From positions 1 through 7,631 of the forward strand of contig JASHTN010000251.1 of the NCBI GenBank assembly GCA_030040525.1: 7,631 nt of DNA, in the 5' to 3' direction. The translations under genes were made by a program, and so were the position numbers. Under the pieces are notes generated by a model that saw only the letters and a program-made list of their open reading frames with translations, did not search any database and was not told the DNA's origin. This document shows positions 1-5,492 of this stretch, one piece after another (position 1 is the first letter of the stretch; every line of letters starts with the position of its first letter). The stretch comes from Gammaproteobacteria bacterium (GTDB taxonomy: Bacteria > Pseudomonadota > Gammaproteobacteria > Steroidobacterales > Steroidobacteraceae).

Positions 1-33
1 AGCGGCACCCTCACGGTCACGATCAGCTACTGA
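1..33 (+). CDS. C-terminal tail of an upstream gene, possibly a spore-coat-U (SCPU) type secreted protein
   Basis: Reading from base 1, ten codons end in TGA at 31-33 and give SGTLTVTISY. The alternating Thr/Val/Ile pattern ending in an aromatic residue looks like a terminal beta strand. Proteins with the spore coat protein U domain, subunits of Csu-type chaperone-usher pili, often end in a very similar strand. That family link rests on only ten residues and is a guess. That a gene ends here is more likely than not, because the next gene starts 55 bp downstream on the same strand and nothing else explains these bases. Confidence 0.35.
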   Translation, partial: SGTLTVTISY

Positions 34-88
34 GCTGACCGCGCGGCACTGCACCCCAGCGCAGCATCGAGTCAACCCGGGAAATCTT

Positions 89-499
89 ATGTATCATGAT
101 GCCAGCATCGACATGGGATCAGCGGCACCCGCCACATTCACACTGGACGCGGTCGTGCAGTTGCTCTCCAGCTCCGAGGCCACGCCGCGCTACGTCGTGC
201 AGCTCTGCGAATCGCCGACTGCCATGAATCCGAAGCGTGTTCCGCGCATCGATCTGCTCGAGCTCTATCATCTGTATAGCGCGGACGCCAGACAGCAGAA
301 CGGCGCGACGCATCAGGTGCTGCGCCTCGGCTTCTTCAAGGATTGCAAGACCGCCAAGTTGATCATGCGTTACCTTGGCCGCTACTTCGACTCACCCCGT
401 GTCGTGCTGGTCGATCCTCCGGAGATCGTCCGCGCGCTCCGCCACAGGTTCGTGGCGCTCAAGGACTCGAGCCCCGCGCCACGACACGCCTACCTGTGA
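89..499 (+). CDS. SPOR-like domain protein, small cytoplasmic hypothetical
   Basis: This is a 136-residue protein with no signal peptide or membrane segment. Residues about 34-117 have the layout of a SPOR-like unit: an opening strand (RYVVQL, 34-39), a valine-proline segment (VPRID, 51-55), a Tyr-rich helix (LLELYHLY, 56-63), the hallmark strand LRLGFFKD (78-85) followed by a helix (TAKLIMRYL, 88-96), and a closing strand VVLVDPPE (105-112). SPOR domains usually bind denuded peptidoglycan in exported proteins. Related cytoplasmic proteins in gammaproteobacteria contain such repeats without a known ligand. The lack of an export signal argues against peptidoglycan binding here. The ATG at 89 has only a weak purine stretch (GGGAA, 79-83) upstream; an ATG at 113 is an alternative. 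Its TGA overlaps the GTG of the histidine kinase gene, so the two are probably co-translated and the protein may act with the kinase. The domain call is from pattern recognition and is moderately sure; the function is unknown. Confidence 0.7.
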   Translation: MYHDASIDMGSAAPATFTLDAVVQLLSSSEATPRYVVQLCESPTAMNPKRVPRIDLLELYHLYSADARQQNGATHQVLRLGFFKDCKTAKLIMRYLGRYFDSPRVVLVDPPEIVRALRHRFVALKDSSPAPRHAYL

Positions 500-1290
500 G
501 AAAGAGACGCGCGCCCGGCAGGATCAGACGTGCCACGCGCCTCGCTGGCCGTGCAGCGCTGGTCCCGGCGGCAGACCTGCAGCGGCGACTCATGAGCATC
601 TCGCGCCTGGCCGCGGTCGCCGAGATGGCCGCCGGTGTCGCGCACGAGCTCAACCAGCCGTTGACCGCCATTACGAACTACGCCCACGCCTGCGAGCGGC
701 TGCTCGCGCGCGCCGGCAGCGATCCGGCGCAGCTGCTGGAAGCTCTGCAGGCGATCACGGCGGAAACCGGTCGCGCCGCAGACGTCATCCGCCGGATGCG
801 GGAGCAGGCCGAAAGGCAGCTGACCGTGCGCACGCGCACCAGCCTCAACAGCGTGGTTGCGCAGCTGCGCGGGTTCGCGCAGGGCCAGGCACGCCTGCAC
901 GGAGTGCGGCTGCGGCTGGCGCTCGCGCCGGACCTGCCGGACGTGCTGGTCGACTCCGAGCGCATCCAGCACGTCATCCTGAATTTCCTGCACAACAGCC
1001 TGGAGGCTCTCGCGCTGCGGCCCTCGGCCGATGCCACGATCTGCATTCGCACCTCGGCGACGGACGCAGACGCCGTGGAGCTGGCCGTGATCGATAATGG
1101 GCCGGGTCTCGCGTCCGAGGCGGTGCAGCGGGCGTTCGATCCCTTCTTCTCCACCAAGAACGGCATGGGTCTCGGGCTCGCCATCAACCGCAGCATCGCG
1201 CGCGCCCACGGCGGCTCCGTCGGCTATCGACCGAACCGGCCGACGGGCGCGTGCTTCTACCTGGTCCTGCCCGCGCGGTCCGACGAGTAA
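496..1290 (+). CDS. Soluble FixL/DctB-type sensor histidine kinase core without a sensor domain
   Basis: The 264-residue product is nearly a bare transmitter module. A basic N-terminus (1-25) leads into a HisKA domain with the H-box AHELNQPLTAI, phospho-accepting His50 (codon 643-645). The HATPase_c domain has an N-box ending LNFLHNSLEA with Asn167, a G1 box DNGPG (200-204), an F-box FDPFFSTK (214-221) and a G2 box GMGLGL (223-228), so all catalytic motifs are intact. The order and wording match the HPK4 group (FixL, DctB, TodS C-terminal kinase). There is no PAS, HAMP or transmembrane segment, so it must sense through a partner or an unseen interaction. The open frame reaches back to 343, but that stretch is the out-of-frame shadow of the SPOR-like gene. 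GTG at 496, overlapping the upstream TGA by three bases, is the preferred start; ATG at 592 would also keep the whole H-box. The likely partner is the FixJ-type regulator at 2205-2834. It autophosphorylates on His50 and passes the phosphate to an Asp (family knowledge). Confidence 0.85.
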   Translation: MRKRRAPGRIRRATRLAGRAALVPAADLQRRLMSISRLAAVAEMAAGVAHELNQPLTAITNYAHACERLLARAGSDPAQLLEALQAITAETGRAADVIRRMREQAERQLTVRTRTSLNSVVAQLRGFAQGQARLHGVRLRLALAPDLPDVLVDSERIQHVILNFLHNSLEALALRPSADATICIRTSATDADAVELAVIDNGPGLASEAVQRAFDPFFSTKNGMGLGLAINRSIARAHGGSVGYRPNRPTGACFYLVLPARSDE

Positions 1291-1304
1291 TGTCGCGGGC
1301 GTGG

Positions 1305-2165
1305 TCAGCCCGCCAGCAGCGCCGCTATCAGCGCCAGCAGTTCCTGAGCCTTGTAGGGCTTGCTCGCAATCCGCAGGTTCGGGTCGTTCCGCAGCTCCCT
1401 GGCGGCCGCGGATGCATCCCCGGTGACGAGCACGGCCTTGAGGTCCGGCCGGAGGCTGCGCCGGAGTGCGGCGATCACCTGTGTGCCGAGCTCACCGTTG
1501 CCCAGACGATAATCGGTGACGAGCAGGTCCGGAGCCCCCGCCTGCGTGCTGCGCTCGGCCTCGGCGAGAGAGGCGACCGCGGTGACACCATATCCCTCGA
1601 CCCGCAGCAGCATGCTGGTCGCCTCCCGCACCCTCGGATCATCTTCAACGAGCAGCACGCGGATTGCACCGGGCTGCGTCGCGGGAGACGCAGGAGCCGG
1701 CGTTCGCGCCGCGCGCGGCGCCGACCTGCCACGCGGAACCCGCAGCGCGAGCAGCGCGCCGCGGGCCGGCGCGAATGTCGTCTCCAGGCGCAGGTGCAGG
1801 ACGTTGACCAAGCGCTGCGCAGCACTGATCTGCTCGGCAGGAATCCCGCTGCCGGAGTGCTCGACCTCGAGGAAGACCACGGCCTGTTCGGCGCGGCCGC
1901 GCAACGTCACCCGGCCTCGTGGCGTGTGATCGAAGGCGCTCGACAGCAGGGTCCTCAGGATCTGCTCGACGAGCGCAGGGTCGCTGTAGGCGCTGGCCGT
2001 GCAGCTCTCGACCCCCAGCTCGAGTCCCTTGCTCGCGGCGACACTGGCAAACTCGGCGCGCAGCGCCTCCAAGACATCCGCGATCCTGAAATCGCGCAAC
2101 TCGGGTTTAACGGCGCCCGACTCGAGCTTACTGATGTCGAGCGGCGTGTTCGGCAGCCGCGACAT
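1305..2165 (-). CDS. Truncated hybrid histidine kinase: degenerate ATPase domain plus intact receiver
   Basis: The 286-residue protein looks like the C-terminal part of a large hybrid sensor kinase. It opens near LDISKLESGAVKPEL (9-23), normally the last helix of HisKA and its exit, so the helix with the phospho-accepting His is missing. The following HATPase_c-like region (about 25-145) is eroded. The N-box Asn is Ser76, the G1 Asp is His103 (HSGSG), and the F-box, ATP lid and G2 glycines are absent, as if the chain jumped from GIPAEQ straight to AAQRLVNVL. ATP binding and kinase activity are therefore unlikely. An Ala/Pro/Arg linker (145-166) leads to a receiver (168-284) with all key residues: Asp175/Asp176, Asp218, Thr248 and Lys269. 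It can plausibly accept phosphate from a histidine kinase. No output domain follows. An in-frame TGA lies five codons upstream of the ATG, so no longer version is encoded here. The gene converges on the kinase gene (14 bp gap) and diverges from the FixJ-type gene (39 bp). It may be a functional receiver adaptor or phosphate sink, or a decaying remnant; the intact receiver favours function. Confidence 0.75.
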   Translation of the reverse strand: MSRLPNTPLDISKLESGAVKPELRDFRIADVLEALRAEFASVAASKGLELGVESCTASAYSDPALVEQILRTLLSSAFDHTPRGRVTLRGRAEQAVVFLEVEHSGSGIPAEQISAAQRLVNVLHLRLETTFAPARGALLALRVPRGRSAPRAARTPAPASPATQPGAIRVLLVEDDPRVREATSMLLRVEGYGVTAVASLAEAERSTQAGAPDLLVTDYRLGNGELGTQVIAALRRSLRPDLKAVLVTGDASAAARELRNDPNLRIASKPYKAQELLALIAALLAG

Positions 2166-2204
2166 TGGCGTATTATCTCATGATGTTGCAGGATCCGGAG
2201 TGAT
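2166..2204. promoter_or_regulatory. Short divergent intergenic region between the hybrid remnant and the FixJ-type gene
   Basis: These 39 bp separate two divergent start codons. They hold an AT-rich hexamer TATTAT (2171-2176) that could be a plus-strand -10 box. Its complement gives GATAAT (2177-2172), a -10-like match for the minus strand that would place the transcript start about at the minus ATG. No good -35 box is visible for either direction. GGAG (2197-2200), four bases before the plus-strand ATG, is the likely ribosome binding site of the regulator gene. Two similar words, TGATGTTGCA (2181-2190) and TGATATGCA (2201-2209), start 20 bp apart and could be a tandem protein site. All of this is by eye. 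Confidence 0.3.
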
Positions 2205-2834
2205 ATGCAGCAGCAGCAGCCTGCGCCTACGGTATTCGTCGTCGACGACGATGAGGGCGTGCGCAACTCACTGCGCTTCCTGCTGAAGTCGGTGGGCCTG
2301 GCGACGCGCACGCTGGCTTCGGCGCACGAGTTCCTCGACACCTACAAGCCGCAGCAGCCCGGTTGCCTGGTGCTCGACGTGCGCATGCCGGGCATGAGCG
2401 GACTCGAGCTGCAGCAGCAGCTCAATCTGCGCGGCGCGGTCATTCCGGTGATCTTCATTACCGGCCATGGCGACGTGCCCATGGCGGTCGAGGCCATGCA
2501 GCAGGGCGCGTTCGACTTCCTGCAGAAGCCGTTCCGCGATCAGGACCTCATCGACCGCATCCAGCGCGCGCTCGAGCGCGACGGCCGCAACCGCACGGCT
2601 CTGGCGCAGCACGCCAGCATCCGTGAGCGCCTCGAGTCGCTGACGCCGCGCGAGCGCGAAGTGCTCACGTTGATGACGCGCGGCGTGTCCAACAAGGTGA
2701 TGGCGGCGGAGCTCGGTGTGAGCCAGCGCACCGTGGAGATTCATCGCGCCCGGGTCATGGAAAAGAGCGGCGCTGGATCGCTCGCGCAGCTCGTGCGCAT
2801 GGTCCTCGACGCCGAGCCGGCTGGCGGCAACTAA
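2205..2834 (+). CDS. FixJ-family response regulator (receiver plus LuxR-type HTH)
   Basis: The 209-residue protein has a receiver at about 8-125 and a GerE/LuxR-type DNA-binding domain at about 144-203. Receiver residues are complete: Asp14/Asp15 in VVDDD, phospho-acceptor Asp58 in VLDVRMPGMSG, Thr86 in FITGHGDVPMAV and Lys108 in LQKPF. The GHGDVPMAV and GAFDFLQKPF wording is typical of the FixJ/TodT/StyR group. The HTH begins LTPREREVL (146-154) and has the recognition-helix region GVSQRTVEIHRARVMEK (171-187). By family, phosphorylation by an HPK4-type kinase releases the DNA-binding domain to activate transcription. The kinase at 496-1290 is the obvious candidate, although the hybrid remnant lies between them on the opposite strand. 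GGAG four bases before the ATG supports this start. A run of four CAG codons after the ATG adds a Gln tract (2-5) ahead of the normal family start near residue 8. The target genes cannot be told from the window. Confidence 0.92.
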   Translation: MQQQQPAPTVFVVDDDEGVRNSLRFLLKSVGLATRTLASAHEFLDTYKPQQPGCLVLDVRMPGMSGLELQQQLNLRGAVIPVIFITGHGDVPMAVEAMQQGAFDFLQKPFRDQDLIDRIQRALERDGRNRTALAQHASIRERLESLTPREREVLTLMTRGVSNKVMAAELGVSQRTVEIHRARVMEKSGAGSLAQLVRMVLDAEPAGGN

Positions 2835-2893
2835 ACTGCGGACACCGGTCGGCTCCGTCGGCCCCGATCGCCGCGCAGCGCAGAACGGCGGCC

Positions 2894-4390
2894 TCAGTTG
2901 ACGCGCGACCTGCCCGCGGCGCGCCGGCCGTACAGCAGGTAGATCGCCGCCCCGATCACGAGCCACCCGAGGAACCGCCACCAGGTTCCGGCGGGCATCC
3001 CTGCCATCAGATACCCGCAGATCGCGACGCCCAGTACGCACACGAGCGGTGCCAGCGGTACTCTGAAGGGGCGGCCGAGCGCCGGCCGCGTGATGCGCAG
3101 GTACAGCACGCTGGCGCAGACGAACATGAACGCGCACAGCGTGCCCATCGAGATGAGCTCGCTCAGCACGTCGATGGAGAAGAGCCCGGCGGCGAGCGCC
3201 GCTACGACTCCACAGACGGCAACGGCGACGCTCGGACTGCGCGTCGCCGGATCGATGCGGCAGAAGGCCCGCGGCAGGAGCCGGTCCTGCGCCATGGCAT
3301 AGATGACGCGGCTTTGCGCGTACAACAGCACGAGCACGACCGAGGTCAGCCCGACTACCGCGCCGATCTCGACGGCGACCTTGAGAAAATAGAGCCGCGG
3401 GCCCGCGTAGCCGAGCGCAACGCTCACAGGGTTCGGCGCTGCGAGCGCCCGGTACGGTGCCAGCCCCGTCAGCACCAGGGCAAAGGCAATGTAGATCACC
3501 GTGCATGCCAACAGCGAGCCGAGAAGTCCCAGCGGCACGGCGCGTTGCGGATTGCGTGTCTCGCGCGCCGCCGCGGCCACGGTGTCGAAGCCGAGGTAGG
3601 CATAGAAGATCATGCCCGCGCCCCGTAGCACCCCCGACCAGCCGAACGCGCCGAAAGTGCCGTCGTTGGGCGGGAGGAACGGGCGCCAGTTGGCGGGCAC
3701 CACGTAGGCCGCGCCGAACACGACGAACAGGCCGATGACCGCGAGCTTGATGGCGACCAGCACAGTGGAGGTCCGCACGGACAGTCGCAGCCCGCGGCTC
3801 AGCAGCACCGCCAGCACCGCCAGCACGGCGACGGCGGGCAGGTTGACCACCGCGCCCGTCCGCGTGAGACCGCGTGAGGCGGACACGACGTAGGTCGGCG
3901 ACGACCAGCCGGAGGGAATGGCTATCCCGAGCGATACCAGCAGCGATCCGAGGTAGCCGGACCAGCCCACCGCGACGTTGGCGGCGGCCATCAGATACTC
4001 GAGGATCAGGCACCAGCCGATCGCCCAGCCGCAGCCTTGGCCGAAGGCGGCGGACACATAGGAATAGGCGCTGCCGGAGACCGGCATGAGGGCGGCGAAC
4101 TCGGCATAGCACAGCGCCGCGCACACACAGCCGAAGCCGGCCAGCACGAACGAGTACACGATGGCGGGGCCGGTGTGCGCCGCAGCCACGAGTCCCGTCG
4201 ATACGAAGATGCCCGCGCCGACGATGGCGCCGATCCCGAGCACGATCAGCTGCGGACCGCTCAGCAGACGGTGCAGCGTGTGCGCGTCGTCGCGCTCGCT
4301 TGCCGAGCGCTGCGCCCGGGCCAGATACCCGACCTGCGGCTCCGTCATGGCCGTCGCATGGTGCCGTCTGCCTGCCGCATCGTCGCCCAT
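2894..4390 (-). CDS. APC-superfamily amino-acid permease (YfnA/CAT-like)
   Basis: The 498-residue protein is rich in hydrophobic helices, consistent with the roughly 12 membrane segments of amino-acid/polyamine/organocation transporters and of normal length for the cationic amino-acid transporter-like branch. The first membrane segment holds the signature GIGAIVGAGIF (52-62), the unwound helix that contacts the substrate amine and carboxylate in this fold. Other family landmarks are YAEFAALMPVSGSAYSY (95-111) and GFDTVAAAARETRNPQRAVP (267-286), whose common form has an acidic residue where this one has Ala. It should import an amino acid in symport with protons or by exchange; the substrate cannot be read from sequence. 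The ATG at 4390 is preceded by a purine-rich GAAGAAG in the gene's direction and gives a 42-residue cytoplasmic N-terminus. ATG at 4348 (residue 15) is an alternative without a visible ribosome site. It converges on the FixJ-type gene (59 bp gap) and diverges from the dehydrogenase gene, with which it may share control. Confidence 0.9.
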   Translation of the reverse strand: MGDDAAGRRHHATAMTEPQVGYLARAQRSASERDDAHTLHRLLSGPQLIVLGIGAIVGAGIFVSTGLVAAAHTGPAIVYSFVLAGFGCVCAALCYAEFAALMPVSGSAYSYVSAAFGQGCGWAIGWCLILEYLMAAANVAVGWSGYLGSLLVSLGIAIPSGWSSPTYVVSASRGLTRTGAVVNLPAVAVLAVLAVLLSRGLRLSVRTSTVLVAIKLAVIGLFVVFGAAYVVPANWRPFLPPNDGTFGAFGWSGVLRGAGMIFYAYLGFDTVAAAARETRNPQRAVPLGLLGSLLACTVIYIAFALVLTGLAPYRALAAPNPVSVALGYAGPRLYFLKVAVEIGAVVGLTSVVLVLLYAQSRVIYAMAQDRLLPRAFCRIDPATRSPSVAVAVCGVVAALAAGLFSIDVLSELISMGTLCAFMFVCASVLYLRITRPALGRPFRVPLAPLVCVLGVAICGYLMAGMPAGTWWRFLGWLVIGAAIYLLYGRRAAGRSRVN

Positions 4391-4449
4391 GGTACTTCTT
4401 CGTCACCTACCGGAAGAGGGATGTCGAGGTCCCGGGCAACGGCCTGACA
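4391..4449. promoter_or_regulatory. Divergent intergenic region between permease and alcohol dehydrogenase genes
   Basis: These 59 bp must carry at least the 5' leader of one or both divergent genes. I see no convincing -10/-35 pair. GAAGAAG (read on the minus strand, about 4395-4401) lies at ribosome-site distance from the permease ATG. On the plus strand, GGAAGAGGG (4412-4420) lies directly before an ATG at 4421 that opens an eight-codon frame (MSRSRATA) ending in TGA at 4445-4447, two bases before the dehydrogenase ATG at 4450. It could be a leader frame or chance. Promoters may lie inside the opposing genes. Confidence 0.3.
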
Positions 4450-5475
4450 ATGAGTGTCATGGCCACGATGCGCGCGATGGTCGTCCCGGCCCCTGGCGCC
4501 GGACTCCGCATGGAAGAGCGGGAGATCCCGCGGCCTGGTCCGCATGAGGTTCGCGTGCGTGTGCAGGCCTGCGGCGTCTGCCACAGCGATGCGCTGACGG
4601 TCGCCGGTCACATGCCGGGGCTCGGGTACCCGCGCGTGCCGGGGCACGAGGTCATCGGCGTGCTGGAAGCCCTGGGTCCGGGCGTCGAGGGCTGGGAAGT
4701 CGGCTGCCGCGTCGGCGTGGGCTGGTTCCCGGGCGCCTGCGGCTACTGTGCGCCCTGCCGCCACGGCAACGCGTTCGCTTGCGCAACGATTCAGGGTGCG
4801 ACCGGCGTGACCCGCGACGGCGGCTATGCGACACACATGCTGGCGCACGTCACGGCGCTGGCGCGCGTGCCGGCGGAGCTCGACTCGGTCGCCTCGGCGC
4901 CGCTGCTGTGCGCGGGCATCACGACGTTCAATGCCCTGCGCCACTGTGGCGCCGCTCCCGGTGAGCTGGTCGCGATCCACGGTGTCGGAGGTCTCGGGCA
5001 TCTCGGCATTCAGTTCGCCGCGCGTATGGGGTTTCGCGTCGTGGCGGTCAACCGCGGACGTGACAAGGAGAAGCTGGCGCGCTCGCTCGGTGCACATGAG
5101 TACCTCGACAGCACGGACGGCGATCCGGCGGCTGCACTCACCGCGCTCGGCGGGGCGCGGGCGATCCTCGCGACCGTGACCGACGGCCGCGCGATGCAGG
5201 CGGTCGCGGGCGGCCTCGGCGTCAACGGCACACTGATGGTGATCGGCGCCGTCGGTGCATTGACGGTCGACTCGCTCGATCTGCTGCGCAAGCGCGCCGC
5301 GGTCAAGGGCTGGTACTCGGGCACCGGCACCGACTCCGAAGACACCCTGCTCTTCAGTCAGCGCAACGGCGTGCACTCGATGAACGAGATCTTCCCACTC
5401 GAGCAGGCGCAGGCGGCGTATGAGCGCATGCTGAGCGGCAAGGCGCGCTTTCGCGTGGTGCTCGACGTCAGATAG
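4450..5475 (+). CDS. Zinc-dependent alcohol dehydrogenase (medium-chain MDR family)
   Basis: The 341-residue protein has the usual length and plan of medium-chain alcohol dehydrogenases: a GroES-like catalytic domain (about 7-150) and a Rossmann domain (about 155-300). Catalytic zinc ligands are Cys44 in CGVCHSD, His66 in PGHE (with Glu67) and Cys154 in LLCAGITTF. The structural zinc site is complete: Cys97, Cys100, Cys103 and Cys111 with C-x2-C-x2-C-x7-C spacing. The nucleotide site is GVGGLG (178-183). The strand after it ends in Asn201-Arg-Gly-Arg rather than Asp/Glu, which leans towards NADP(H) or dual use (inference). It should interconvert an alcohol and its aldehyde in the cytoplasm; the substrate is unknown. 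Cys86 sits where the family usually has Asp in GDRVGVG. The frame is open from 4300, but the extra residues antisense to the permease do not look like the family. ATGs at 4450, 4459 and 4468 are all possible and none has a strong ribosome site. Its stop lies 17 bp from that of the convergent GH31 gene. Confidence 0.92.
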   Translation: MSVMATMRAMVVPAPGAGLRMEEREIPRPGPHEVRVRVQACGVCHSDALTVAGHMPGLGYPRVPGHEVIGVLEALGPGVEGWEVGCRVGVGWFPGACGYCAPCRHGNAFACATIQGATGVTRDGGYATHMLAHVTALARVPAELDSVASAPLLCAGITTFNALRHCGAAPGELVAIHGVGGLGHLGIQFAARMGFRVVAVNRGRDKEKLARSLGAHEYLDSTDGDPAAALTALGGARAILATVTDGRAMQAVAGGLGVNGTLMVIGAVGALTVDSLDLLRKRAAVKGWYSGTGTDSEDTLLFSQRNGVHSMNEIFPLEQAQAAYERMLSGKARFRVVLDVR

Positions 5476-5492
5476 CTTCGCTCAGTCCGGGG

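Noticed and set aside
1..130. 10 bp word AGCGGCACCC at 1 and again at 121
   Set aside because: It is short and GC-rich and lies in two different genes with no further similarity; chance is enough to explain it.
343..495. Longer version of the histidine kinase starting at ATG 343
   Set aside because: The extra 51 residues are an out-of-frame reading of the SPOR-like gene, with no sensor domain. The GTG at 496 in the GTGA overlap is a better start. No slippery site for a fusion by frameshifting was seen.
490..1209. 239-codon minus-strand frame antisense to the histidine kinase
   Set aside because: No domain is visible, and the kinase frame has all the transmitter motifs.
1251..2183. 310-codon plus-strand frame antisense to the hybrid remnant
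   Set aside because: It has Arg-rich sequence with no recognisable motif; the opposite strand has a clear receiver domain. High GC produces such shadows.
2835..2893. Possible terminator between the convergent regulator and permease genes
   Set aside because: CGCCG and CGGCG can pair over a 12-base loop near 2870-2890, but the stem is only 5 bp and there is no T run in either direction.
2268..4406. 712-codon open frame on the minus strand across the regulator and permease genes
   Set aside because: It is in a different frame from the permease and antisense to the regulator. Its translation is a low-complexity Arg/Ala/Gly string with no domain, while the permease and regulator frames have clear family motifs.
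4345..5376. 343-codon minus-strand frame antisense to the dehydrogenase
   Set aside because: It is His/Arg/Ala-rich with no domain and overlaps a well-supported dehydrogenase.
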